Origin: Rhynochetos jubatus
Lineage: Eukaryota; Chordata; Aves; Eurypygiformes; Rhynochetidae
DNA length: 64,000 bases
Assembly: GCA_027574665.1 (NCBI GenBank)
Contig: CM050653.1
Coordinates: 10,066,664 to 10,130,663, forward strand
Direction: 5' to 3'
A program made the translations under genes and the position numbers. Positions 1 through 14,300 of the stretch are shown piece after piece. The notes beneath the pieces were generated by a model. The model was given only the letters and a program-made list of their open reading frames with translations, was not told where the DNA came from and searched no databases. Positions within the stretch are counted from its first letter, which is position 1. Each line of letters starts with the position of its first letter.

Positions 1-3000
1 GCTGTAGCTTGTGAGCAAATGGTGACTGAACTCCAACTGAAGTTTGTTACTTTAAGACTGAAAATATTTATATATGTCTCTGAACTTACTGTACTGTAAG
101 TATTAAAAAGCTTAGCAAAAGTGTCAAAGATCCAGTGAAGAAATACTAGAAAACCTGTAAAGTGAGTTGTTTGCCATTCTTCGTATGGTCCTGGATCCAT
201 CACAGTATTGATGTGACTGTAGTCTTGCTCATACTTCGAAGGAGTATAAAATTTCATCAAGTCTGGCTGACACACTGCTTTCTAATACAGACTCTTGGAA
301 TGTTTTTTTAAGCACAGGTTGCAGTTCTCAAAGATCCTCAAGCGTGTGCATCATCTATTAACATATCAGAGACACCTCTAAATTGCTGAGTTGCTGTTGA
401 GTCGGTCTGGCACAAGCTCTAGCTGAACTGGAAGAATACCCTGTTCTGAATCCCCATGCTGCCAGCAGGATGCAGTCCTTCAGATATGTTCATAGAAAGT
501 GGACAGGTACTAGGATTGGATGGCTGTGCAACTTGCACAGGATGTTGATGTCTGGCTGCTCTGAGAGTAGCATGAATCAGGAATTTGGAACTCTGTTTCC
601 CTCCTACCCAGGTGACTGCATTAGTCACTAAGCTTGAGCTGTTCTGGCATCTTGCAGGACTCTGCTGCCCTGTTGCTTCATGGCCAGAAATAGATAACTT
701 TTTCTGACTAGGCTGACTGCAAAGGTCGCATGCCCCTTGCTGTCTGAATTCTCTCCCGACTGCTTTAAAAATTTCTTGTTTGGATACCTTCCTTCCTCCC
801 ATATTTAGTTAGGTGTGCTGCTTCGTCCTCCCTGAAGGTTGTCAATCTGATTTTTTTTTTTTTTTGTCATTTGATCTTATGAAAGTTTATACCTCTCTAC
901 ATAGGTCTTCTGTAATTCTCATGCCTTTTAAGTAGCTGAGGACTTTGCTGTAAAGAGTGTGAGCTGGGTTTCAAAATGCATCTAAAGGGATCCAGCTTTG
1001 GGGTGTGCTCTAAGAGAGGTCTCAAGCCCAGCCACGTACCAAGTCAGTCGCCTTGTGTCAGTACGAGCATTCCGGGCTTCAGCATTCCGTAAGCCAGGAC
1101 AAAGCCGATTTTCCCCTGTGATGACTGAGAAATGTGTAAGCTATGGAAACTTTTGGTTCCCATAAACATTTGGATGTTTGATTTATTCATGCTTCAAAGG
1201 AGGAGTTAGAGTAGCTGATAGCATCCTATAAACATGGTGCAATTAGGAACAAGTAACTGTAGATTTTTGCAAGCAAACACTAAGGCCATGAAACAACTTC
1301 TTTCATCTGGAGTTATTTTGCTTGCTCTTTCTTCTGAGACTTTGAAGATTTTCTGTGGTTGGAGGTGGGAAATTAGCTAATGTGGGCTGGCTTCCTTGTG
1401 GCTTTGGGAAAAAAACCTTCTTAATGAACCTTGCTTGTATTTTTGGAGACAAATTGACAGATTTGGGTTTGGAAGAAGATTTTTGTCATGTCATCTTGGT
1501 TAGGACAGTTGAGTATTTTTGCTTTTCATTTTGCAGGAAGGGTATATGGTTTGTTCCTTTGAAACATTAAAGCATTTCCACCATGCAGATTCCTACTAGC
1601 CTTGAAACTATTATTGTGGGGTGGTTTTTTTTTTAATCGGCTGTTTTCTGTTTTGTTGTAAGTTGATGGTGGTTGTTTTCTTGAAGAATATTTTAAATAT
1701 TTTTTTTTTTTTCCTGGAAAGGCTGGAGACAAGTATTCTCTAGTTTGTGAGTGTTGGTTTTTGGTGGTGGTTGGTGTTGAGGTTTTTTTTAGTCTGTCTT
1801 ACCTGGATTTTCACTCAACATACAGTATTTTTAAGGGGCTAGGTATTAGCTGATGCTGTTTCATGTTTTTGCATGTTTTGCTTAAGCTCAACAAAAAAAA
1901 AAGCTGCAGATGAATTTTCTTCATATAAATATTGCTAAAATCTTTTTGCACACAAGAAAAGTTCCTGTGATACATAATTGTGCAGTTTTTGCTTTATGGT
2001 AACTAGCAGATAGAAATAATGATTAATCAGAGATGAACTCTTACTGTTGCACAAATGTCTGATTAAGAGAAGGAGAATATAGGCAGTTTGTTTCCCTTAG
2101 AGAGCTGCTGGCTTGCCTTAATTCCATACTTTATATTAGTGGCAAGTAAAAACTGAACACCACCACACTCACCAAAGATAGTATATGCAAGCCCCAGGCA
2201 TTTCTTCGAAAAAAATAATTCCTATGTTCTTGGGGGAGAACCTACCTGCTTACGCTAGCCTAGAAGCTTGAGTTTTAAATTTGCCTTTAAGATATCTGCC
2301 TAAATTGAGAGGAGTGCTAATGCAAGTCTTGTATTTAACAAGAAAGCCCCCAAACAAACAAAAGAATATGGAAATAACAGCATGCTATGTGCTCTTATGT
2401 GTTGTGGCTTCCTGCTGTTCACTCTCTGGTTTTAGACTAGTATCTCTTGTTAGGAGGGGCTCTGACCTTAGCCTTAAGCTTGACTTATACTAGATTTCCT
2501 CCCCACCCCCATTTCTTTCTGTAAACTCCATGTTCCATATGTGCTGTTCCTCATAAGGATTGGCTACGGGGTTTGATAACATACTTAACCCAGGCTAACT
2601 ATGCTCCTCACCTGTGTATTTATAGAGCTGTTCTAATTGTTATTTGGGAAACAGCAAAACTAGTGAGGTTAGTTGACAGCAAATATTATTGGGATATTTT
2701 TGGTAATGTATATGTTTACATATTGAACCCTGCCATTACTATATTACTATTGGTATTCTTAATGTTCATTTTAGCACATGTCTCCCAGCTTCCCTTGGTG
2801 TTGGTCACAGTGCTGACTATACCTTTAGTATTTATTTCAATGTGGAGATTTCTTCAAAGGGCAGTCAATTAGAGGTCTGTTTACCTGCTACACTTTAATT
2901 TTCTAAGTGTTTGTGGGACTGTATGGTTAACTAGATTGCTAAACCCACCCAATTTTAAAAAACACATAACTCCTCCAATACATTTGGTTCTGTAAGTAGT

Positions 3001-4209
3001 TTGGAAGGGGGAGGTAGCATGTCAGGGTATCTCTCAAACTGGTTTTGCCATTTCGGGAAGTGTGTGTGTAATCACATCCCTAATTAAAGTTAATTAAGCT
3101 TTAATGTACAATAGCAATGTGTTTTGAAGATGTACCAATTTATTCTAAAAGGAAGTCTCTCTTTAATATTTGTATCCCAGGATATTGAAAGATAGATGTG
3201 ATACTAGTACAGTAAATTAATTTTGGAATATTTCACTTAAGTGCTGACATAATCAAGCATGATCTAGCCCAGTGAACAGACATGAAAATGAGACTTTCCT
3301 GGGCTGAAATGAAAAACACCGAATGAGTTGAAGCATGGGGAAAAGTGCTTTCAATGAATTTTTGTTCTTGATGTACAGATAAGAAAATGTGACTAATACA
3401 TTGCTGTATTGTTGTGTTCTAAGTATATTTGGATAACTTTGCCTGTAGGGAGTTGATAAACCATTGCTAAAGTCAGTGGTGGTGTTTATAAAACTTGAAA
3501 CAAACCAGCGGCAGTGGTAGGATGGAAAATGTGGTTGGAAGTTTTGCCAGAATGGAGACATGTTACAGTAGTGGGAAGAAGCAGCTTTTACTTCTTGAAA
3601 TTTAGAGGTATTCTTTAATATTAGTGGTCATTTAGTTGAAGTCATGGTTAATATGACTGTTCTTTAATATTGACAAGAAACCGTCAGTATTTAAACTGCA
3701 TAGACCTGCACATACATGGCTTTTTGAAGGGAGCATCTCAGTGGAAGTAATATTCCAAACAGTAGATGTGAAAGATGTGGCCCTTTATGCTCATACGTGT
3801 CAGGGATGATGAGATAAAAGAAACCATATATCCTGTTCGATTTTCTTTGAAAGTTATTAATGTATGTGTCAAAATGATGACATACTGTACATATTCTTCT
3901 TAATATAGTGATTAAATCTAGTTTTTAAATCTAATTGTTTTAGGAACGTGCTGTTTACCTGTATCTCTGCACTGTGTTTCAGTGGGATTAACAGTGGGAT
4001 TAAGGAAAATAAAAATCAGAATAAAAGTAGTTTGATCTGTCAACCCAAAATAAAGGGGGGTTATTTTTTGGTGTTTTGAACATGCAAATTTCTAAAAACA
4101 AGCAGCTCTTTCAGATCAAGTTTGGTACTGGAAGATACTAGGCTCCTACCTGACTTGTATGAAGCAGCATCACTGTACAAACTTCATTTACAGGTTCTTG
4201 TTGTTACAG
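1..4209 (+). other. DNAJB6: Intron 1 of DNAJB6 (3' part)
   Basis: AT-rich, non-coding sequence ending in a pyrimidine-rich acceptor (ttcttgttgttacag) at 4209. I found no coding exon, CpG-rich promoter or recognisable transposon. It holds several short T runs (851-865, 1627-1636, 1701-1713). Because no promoter-like sequence is seen, the noncoding first exon is placed upstream of base 1; this is inference. Confidence 0.75.
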
Positions 4210-4253
4210 GACTTGAGAGACTCAGCTGTTGTTAACAAGACAACTACTGAAAC

Positions 4254-4318
4254 ATGGTGGATTACTATGAAGTTCTGGGAGTGCAAAAGCATGCCTCAGC
4301 AGAAGATATTAAAAAAGC
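4254..4318 (+). CDS. DNAJB6: DNAJB6 coding exon 1 (gene exon 2): start codon and first helices of the J domain
   Basis: The whole exon is 4210-4318, with 44 bases of 5' UTR before the ATG. The ATG has A at -3 and G at +4, a good Kozak context. It encodes MVDYYEVLGVQKHASAEDIK and onward to the start of codon 22, the canonical beginning of a DnaJ domain (helices I and II). The exon ends in phase 2 at the donor GC|GTAAGT. The start is chosen because all DNAJB6 orthologs begin MVDYYEVLGV and no upstream in-frame ATG exists in this exon. Confidence 0.97.
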
Positions 4319-6012
<1,694 letters not shown>

Positions 6013-7917
6013 TAAGACACAAACTTTGAAACAAAAAATTAGGCATCTTTCTACATGAGTAACCAAACCAGTTTCCTTCTAGAAACTGAAATGTTATGTT
6101 TCCCAGGTCCTCTTCAGAAATTTCTGGAAGAGGGATCTGTGAATACCAAGATTCATTTTATCTTAGGAGGTAAAGCCAATGTTACCAGCAAGATAAGGGA
6201 ATTGTGTTTATCCCATGAAAATCAGGCTACACAGACTCTGCAGTATCCACTGCTGGGCCTACTGCTTCTAGTTCTTGTACCGGTAAGCTAGTCTTGACAA
6301 AGCCCAAGCATGCTGTAGACCTTGCTGAAAATTTGGATTGTGTTTGGATGAATTCGTAAATTCAGTCAACTGTGATACTGGGGAGAGTGTTTTGAATTGT
6401 TCTGAAACCATTGCTTAGCCTGACCATGTGGTGCAGGAATTCAGCTTATAGTTCACCCGTATCTTTTTGCTAGGAAAGCACCCTTAAGTTTTGCTAGTGT
6501 TCCGGCAAAAGCAGTTGAAATGGTAACAGGGTGATTTAAGCCACTTTGATAATTTTTTCCCTGTAATTGACTGCAGCTGTCTATGTGCTATTTCTGAAGT
6601 GTCCTTGATTTCACCTGAGGCCAGTGAGCATGGGAAAGCTATATTTAAAGCACTAGCAGCATCTAGATTACCTTTCAGAATTTGGCCTGGTTTACTGTAC
6701 ACTTTGTTTCTTTGATTTTGATGCTTAATTGACATGAGAGAATGAGAACTTAATTTTTGGGCAGTTCATTGTATACTCAACTTCTAGAGTAATTTAACCT
6801 TCTTAAGCAAAGTTTTTGAACAAGAACAGGTCTTCAAGTTCTTCACAAACAGTACGCTGCTAGAATTTTAGAACATCTAAAAACACCACCTGTTTTTGGA
6901 TCTAGATGATGTCCTGAGTTACTGGTGTCTTGTACCTCCTACACAAATGATTGTTTTCTGAATCCTGAGCCCTGTGGTTGAGAGGCAGTCAACTGTTCTG
7001 CAGACTTAATGAAATTTTCTGACACGGTTACAGGCTTGCATGAAGACAGATTTTTGGCAGAAGAATAGTTTTGTAAGGGGTTACTGCATAAGCAAAAATT
7101 TTTGAAGTTGTGTGATCGCAGAATACGCTTTCCTTGTGGTTTCAAGAACATTGTATTTTTCAAGATAAACTTCAGGTTTTGTGAGCCCTCAGGTCTTCCT
7201 CGCTGTTTCCTGCTCCATCTGACAGTTTGCTTTACTGCTTTGGTCATTTTTTGTTGGTGGGTAGGTTAACCTCCTTTCTTTAAACAGTACTTGCTAGCAA
7301 GGCAGTACAGGTAATGTACCGAGCTTTGCTGGGGATATCTGTGTGCAAACCTGTTGCAAGTTTCCATTATTTGCCTATGATGATCAGTATACAAAATGTT
7401 AATTCTTGTTAGAAGTATTTTACTTTTCAGCAGCTGTTTGAGGTAACTACATGTTCTTTCAGTGATACTATTTAAATTGCAAAAACATCGTTCACCAAAG
7501 AGGTTCCAGCAGGAATAGCATGTTAATATCAAGGTCTAAAATCAGATGCCCTGACTGTTTTTTAGCTAATGCTTCCATCGCAGTGCAAGCAAAATAAGCT
7601 GTCTGCCTCTCTAAGCTCTTCAGGGTCCTTTCCAGTACCACAGTGCAGTCTGATCTTATGTAGCGTTAATTTTTCTCCCCCTTCTCATAGATACTGGAAG
7701 GCTGGTTTGTAGTGAAATTAAGGGTGAGACATTCCATGTCTTCTAAAATGATAGGAAGCAAGGAATTTGAGTCAAATTCTTTAATGTCTTTTTTTAACAT
7801 CACTTCGTTCTCCTTTATTAAACTAGAGGTGATTATAATTAATTTGATGGGTTTGCAGTCAGTCACTCACGCAAACACTGTCCTTCCTTTCTCATAACCC
7901 TGTCACAATGGGCTTGG

Positions 7918-8097
7918 TTTTGTGCAATGAAAGGAAAAGAAGCAACGGTTAAGGTTTGCAACAAGGGAAATCTTGGTTGGCCAGAAGGAAGAAAACACTT
8001 AGAATGAGAGTGCTTGAGCACTGGGACTGTTTTCCAGAGAGACTGTGGAATCTACTTTTCTTGGAGATTGATGAGGTTGGGGCTTTATCCAGGCAAG
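7918..8097 (+). mobile_element. Old CR1 LINE fragment (3' portion)
   Basis: The stretch including agcactgggactgttttcc and the following gagactgtggaatct matches the CR1 segment that normally reads 'gagcactggaacaggctgcccagagaggttgtggaatct'-like text, in two recognisable blocks. It is clearly diverged and lacks the terminal CR1 3' end, because the LTR element begins where it stops. An old, inactive copy; the left boundary is approximate. Confidence 0.65.
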
Positions 8098-8571
8098 TTG
8101 GGAGGGGGAATTGGTAGAGTAAAAATGAGAAAGCTCATGAGCTGAGACAAGAACAGCTTAATGATTTCAATTAAAAAAAATTGTAATGAAAACAAGAGAA
8201 AGAGAGAAACAAAACCAGGATAAACAAGTGATGCAACGGCTCACCACCCACTGAGTGACGCCTCTGGCCAACTCCCCCTAGTTTAGGTGCTGAGCATGAC
8301 GTCACATGGTATGGAATGTCCCTTTGGCCCGTTTGGGTCAACTGTCCCGGGTCAGCTGTCCCGGCTGTGCTCCCTCCCAGCTTCTTGTGCACCTCCTTGC
8401 TGGCAGAGCATGGGAAGCTGAAAAGACCTTGACTTAGTATGAGCACCGACCGCTTAGCAACAACCAAAACATCAGTGTGTTATCACATTATTCTCATGCT
8501 AAATCCAAAACACTGAACTATTCCAGCTACTAGCAGGAAAATTAACTCTATCCTAGCTGAAACCAGGACCA
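8098..8571 (-). mobile_element. Solo LTR of an avian endogenous retrovirus (ERVL-like family), fossil
   Basis: On the minus strand it begins close to the family start (a TGGTTTYRGCTRGGATAGAGTTAA-like block near 8540-8571). It continues through the landmarks CATACCATGTGACGTCATGC (about 8294-8313) and the conserved ACAGCCGGGACAGCTGACC block (about 8348-8370). It reaches the inner segment resembling 'ctcgtgggttgagataaagacagtttaat' near 8135-8165. No internal retroviral genes flank it, so it is a solo LTR. It is degraded but near full length. It is antisense to DNAJB6 within intron 3. The assignment to an ERVL-like family is from memory of bird genomes. Confidence 0.75.
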
Positions 8572-8842
8572 GGTACCTATGGAAAGATGAAGACTGCAGT
8601 ATTCAGTTTGAAGGCAAACTTCGTTGTGGAGTTTGTCATTATGCCAGATTTTTTCCTGATACAACAGGACCTGAGCTTCTACAACTAAATGGTACTAAGT
8701 CTGAAGTTTAGTACCTGTTCTTTCTGAACCTGTACTGCTTTTGCGATCCTCAACAAAAAAGTTTGTTGCACGCCAGAACTTCTTTAAATAAACTAGCTTT
8801 GGGAAAATGTTTAGCTGAGAATACCGGTTAAGTGATTTGTTT

Positions 8843-8877
8843 CCACCCCACCCCCCCACCCCCCCCCCCCCCCCCCC
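8843..8877 (+). repeat. Poly-C tract
   Basis: A 35-base stretch of almost pure C (a few interrupting A) ending 51 bases before the exon 4 acceptor. It is likely length-variable. C-rich tracts of this type can bind PCBP/hnRNP K in RNA, and the opposite strand is G-rich. Any splicing role is inference. Confidence 0.9.
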
Positions 8878-8928
8878 GAAAATTCAGTGTGCCTATTTAC
8901 TGACATGATGTACAACTTCTTTTTGTAG

Positions 8929-8988
8929 CTAAAAAACGTGACATCTATGACAGATATGGAAAAGAAGGCTTAATAAATGGAGGTGGAG
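8929..8988 (+). CDS. DNAJB6: DNAJB6 exon 4: end of the J domain and start of the G/F linker
   Basis: Encodes (T)KKRDIYDRYGKEGLINGGGG, residues 59-79: helix IV of the J domain (KKRDIYDRYG, with the family-typical YDRYG) and the first glycines of the G/F linker. It enters in phase 1 after TTTTTGTAG and leaves in phase 1 at GAG|GTATGT. The exon is only 60 bases long. Confidence 0.96.
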
Positions 8989-9496
<508 letters not shown>

Positions 9497-10829
9497 TAAT
9501 CCACTGGTTTTAGTTAGGTGTATATAAAGTGTGGCTAGAACTTACCTTACTCTTACGAAACTAACATGGCTAATGCACCTGTATTAGAAATAGCTCTGAA
9601 AACTGGAGGTAAATGATTGATACTTCGCATTATATGTAAAATGTTTGTTTCCTACCTGTTTCTTCTTGATTGATTTGATAGTGCAGAGCAGATGTGGCTT
9701 GCCAGTTCATGTTTTGTTGGAAGGCCTGGTTTAAAAAAACCCAAAACATAAAATCGTGGCTGCTATGTCTCTAGGTTGGAAGGGACTAACATTCAACAGA
9801 AAATGTATACACTGGAATTTCCTCTTGAAAATTTGACCAGACAGTCTGTTGAATTTGGTCTCTTTTTATCTGTAAACGTTTAATGTAACTGAGAGCTTCT
9901 GGGCAGGTTAACTGTAACTGGTACAAGATAGCTCTCAGTGTGAACTTGTATCATAGCAGGAGTGATTTTCTTGTATCAAAGTGAGAGTGGCTACACATAT
10001 AATGTACACACACTCCCGAATTCATGCTTAGGGGATAGAGCCCCTGACAGCTCAGAGGAGTTAAGTGATTCTTGAAGCCTGGATGCTTCATTCAGTTAGA
10101 GGAAGTAATATGTGATGAAGTTGTCAGAGTAATCTTTTTACTGTAATGTTGGTGGTCTTTTGACTTATGATGTTGCTTGCTCTAGTGTCTAGGTCCTTTC
10201 AGAGGTGCTGGAGTTCTCACTCCATCTCTGTGCATGTTCTGCTGCATAAAATGTTGACCTGTGAAGTGGAACAGATCCTGTGTTCAGTATTTGCTTAGAG
10301 GAAGTAGGAAGTTCCGTATCGAAAACTCAAAGAAGTGCACTTGAAAAACAGAGCTGTCTTCCTAGTCAGTGCCTTGATACTGATTAATCTTTAATATATG
10401 CAGATGGTTTAATATTTTTAAAGGTAATTTTTTATCTTTGCTGGCAGCATTAAGGGGCTAATTCAGCTCAGATTTTAATTATATCTTTCTTCAGTTTGCT
10501 ATTCAGGGATCATCAGTTGTTGGAAGACTCTAATGAAGGATTAGGAAAGGGGCTAAAGGGCTAGAGGTTGAATTCAGTAGCAGGTTATTTGATGAATTAG
10601 AGTAGTTAGAGGAGGGAACTGGTAGAGGATAAGCAGCTGTACTCAAGCAATTAGATCCAGTGGGAAATCAGCAGTAGTAAAGGGCAGATTGGAGGAAGCA
10701 TCTAGCAAAATACTGATGGGTGAAGAGGAGTCTCAAACTAGGATGATACTTCACTGTTCCTGCAGCAGCAGAAGAATCTGAAGGAATACTAGATGAGGAT
10801 CTCAGTTCAGGTGAAATGAAAGATCTCAG

Positions 10830-11336
10830 CACCGGTTAAGCCATTTCTGGAGTATTGCGTCCAGTTCGGGGCTCCCCAGTACAAGCGTTGGAGCTACTGG
10901 ATAGGGTCCAGTGGAGGGCCACTAAGACAAATAAGGAGCTGGACCATCTCTCATGAGGAAAAGGCTGAGAGAGCTGGAAGTGTTAATTCTAGAGAAAGCT
11001 CAGGGTGGGGTCTTTTCAATATATAGAAGTACGTGAAGGGAGGGTGTAAAGAAGATGGAGCTAGGTTGTTGTCCATGGTACCCAGTGGCAGAATAGGAGG
11101 CACAAATGGAAGCACAGGAGGTTCTGCCTGAACTTAAGGCAACACTTTCCTGTGGTGAAGATGACTGAGCACTGGCACAGGTTGCCCAGAGAGGTTGTGG
11201 AGTCTCCATCCTTGGAGGTACTCAAAAGCTGCCTAGGCATGTTTCTGGGCACCCTGTGCCAGGTGGCCCTGCTTGAGCAGGGGGTTGGACCGGATGACCT
11301 CCAGAGGTCCCTGCCAACCACAGCCATTCTGTGACT
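10830..11336 (+). mobile_element. CR1 LINE, 5'-truncated copy
   Basis: Contains the CR1 reverse-transcriptase tail and 3' UTR: 'tggagtattgcgtccagtt', 'gcacaggttgcccagagagg', 'ttggaccggatgacctccag' and the 3' end 'ccattctgtgactga'. The order is that of the last 500 bases of CR1. It is moderately diverged, with a gtccctgccaacc variant of the 3' block typical of an older subfamily. No intact ORF; inactive. Confidence 0.9.
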
Positions 11337-14300
11337 GAGTGGTTGAAAACCTAGAAATGTCTAAGCAAGATGTTGAGTAGGAAGCTAGCGAGGAGGAGCT
11401 GGGAGAGGATGTTTAGCTCTCTTATGGGTGTTTGTTTTTTTTTTTTTTTCTTTTAAATCTAAGATACTTTAAAATAGTTGGTTCTTAATCAAATATCCCG
11501 GAGTAAATTATATAGGTAAGGCATGTTTTGGGAGACTGATGTAGGCTGAGTTTGATTTTGATCATATTTAATTATCAGCACCAGCAAAAGATTTAACTTG
11601 TTGTCTCTAAAATTGTCAGTGTTCATGACTGACCTTAAAGCTGTGAAGTTGAATCCTGCATGTTAAATAGTCATGGGGTTAAAAAGAACATGAGACTTAC
11701 TTTATGGATTCCTTATAGAAGGAAGACTGTACAACACACGTGCATAGAGGTATCTAGCTTATCAGATGGAGGTAGCACTACTGCCAAAGTTTTCCTGGAT
11801 GTTGTAGCTACTTTAGCCTTTCCTCTAGAGAAATAGTGAAGCATCTTACCTTGTGGACACAGTGGACTCTGCACTGAGGACATCAAGGCATGCTTCTAAA
11901 AACATTCTCCCCCTGCTTAACACCCAATTTTTTTATTCAAAAGCAGGCTATCTACTTCATGTGTTGATCACTGTCATTGTCAGCTTTAAGGCATGAGTAA
12001 TGTGGCATGGGCTCCACTTCTTGCAGAGCAAGGTTCTGGCACTGTCAGCAGTGTTCTGTATTCTCCAGCTGATGAAAACTAATCGTTTCAAAGCTGCCCA
12101 CATTTTATGTGGATAGTTGCAGTGTCAGTTACCAGAGTCCTAAAACCTATGTTGAGCCTCGGATTCTGAGTAAAAGTTCTTGCAATTTCTCTAGTCAGAA
12201 GGCTTCACAGTGAGCACCTCTTTATTTTTTTAATTTTTGTGGCTTTAAGATGGTTAAGACGTTCTCTAATATGAGAAAGTAATTCAAAATAATTTTTCCA
12301 CAGCTTTCTTTAAAAAGTGTTTGCAACAATCTCTGCGTCTATGTGAATGTTTAAGGTAGTACAACATGAAAATACATGTGCCTTGGGCTGTATGCAGTGG
12401 ATTTAACAATGCCAAAAGCGAGCAGTACAATTGGATGTATAACATGAGTATTTGTGTTGGTGAACTAGAGCCCTTCTAGATTCTGCTGTGTTGAAGCACT
12501 GGTGGGACAGCTTTTGTCCTGAAGGATAAGGTAATTTATCTTCTAAAACTGAGGAGTTTTCAACTTGTTGATGGATATTTTTTTTTTTTGTGAAACCAGT
12601 GACTTTTTAAGGAGCTTCTCAGGTTATAATTGGTTTTATACGCAACTAAATAAGGTCTGAAGTCATGCTTTCTAAAAACATACACTGGTGGAAGCAAAGA
12701 TGAAGTCAAATACTTTGGAATGTTTTCACCTTTTATATGGTTTGAAGTGGCATGTAGTGCAACCCACAGAATGCAGGTGGGACTCTACATATTCAATAGC
12801 AGTCAGGAGCAGCATTCAGGTGTATAATCCCTGTAAATTTATGGATGTGAGGAATTTCAAAAACTGTGCTATGAATGGAGTCTGTTAAACTCCACAAAAC
12901 GCTGTTGCACTACTGTTGCAGTTACAGAAAGTTTTCTTTATGAACAGAGGCATCTTTATTCACCTCTCAGAGGAGAATGTATGAAGACTTGTGTGGTGAT
13001 TTTTAACTGTTGAGTCCCTTCAGACTTTTCAAATGAAAATTTTATAATACTGTTGAAGGCATCTCTGAACACTTCCAAACGGAGCAAAGTTAATGTTGTG
13101 TGCTGTGTGTTGCACTGGAATGAGCTCAACCAGTCACAGTTTCACTTCACTGATTTGCAGGCAAATTCTTTATAAAAGTAAGAGTGTGTCAAGACAAGTA
13201 CTTCTTAAAACTTGATTAAAAATGGTAGTATGACAGCAGGTTAACACTCAACTTCTGAGGTGTGTGGGCTTGCTTTCTGTGACACCTTGTTACAGCAGAA
13301 TGTGCTTTTTCCTACTGAGCTCTTCCAGCGGTAGTTTTCAGTCTTTCACATATAGATGGATGGTAATCGTGATGCTTCCCATGCAGTACTACTGTTTATA
13401 TTGCAAAATGCTGCCTTGGAATAGCAATGTCTGGTTAACTGGTCTTCATACCTCTTCTGTTCTTTGACTATCCTTTGATGCTAGAACTGAATATTTACTC
13501 TTAATGGGTGGAGGATTTGATTTCTCATTTCATTAAACTTGTGTTATACTTAAACAGTATCCTACTCAATATATATATATGGTGCTTGCTGTGATTTGGT
13601 TTATTTGTGTTCCGTGTAGTGTTTTGTTTGTATTTTACTTTTAAACTTTTCAAGGACATTGATTCTTCTGCTGTATTTTAACAGTTCATGGTGAGGGAAG
13701 AAAGCCAGTGTTACCACTGGTAGTGGAGTTGTAGGCATTAATTTAAATTAATTAATGCTTCAAGCATTGTGAGGAACAGAAACTGATGTATTTTAATGTA
13801 GACAAAAATGCTTGGCTGTGATTCTGGGCTATTAAAGAATTGACTTAGTTTTTGTTTAGAGGCTTTTCAGATTCTTCCTTCAAGAACAGTTTTATATTAC
13901 AAGTTGGAAGGGATTATCAGTGAGGAATTATATTAAAAGATGGAGCGGATATCACAAGAGCATAACGTTACCCAATAGGCAGTTTAGTAGTTCAAACAAC
14001 TCCTTAAGTAGTTAAGTCGTCATTTATATAAACTGAGCTTCACGTACACATCTGGTGACATTTGAGATGGTTTAGGGTATCTGAGTTGACTGAGTGATTT
14101 CTGTCTGGGCTGGAATACAACTCATAACCCACAGAAGACCACTGTCCTCCAGCAACAGTATCTAGAAGCTAGACGGGCTGTTTCAGGGCACTCGAGACAG
14201 CGTTAGATGCCTGTATGTCCAGTTAAATGAATCCCACAAGGAACCGTGCTTTTCTCTGTGGTAGAATGTGTTAATAATGTGATGTGATAAATTGCTCCAG

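Noticed and set aside
7666-7897. Opposing open frames of similar composition on both strands
   Set aside because: Produced by AT-rich sequence around a short palindrome; no protein similarity.
9750-9800. Possible CR1 scrap ('taggttggaagggac')
   Set aside because: Only about 15 bases resemble the CR1 3' end; too short to call.
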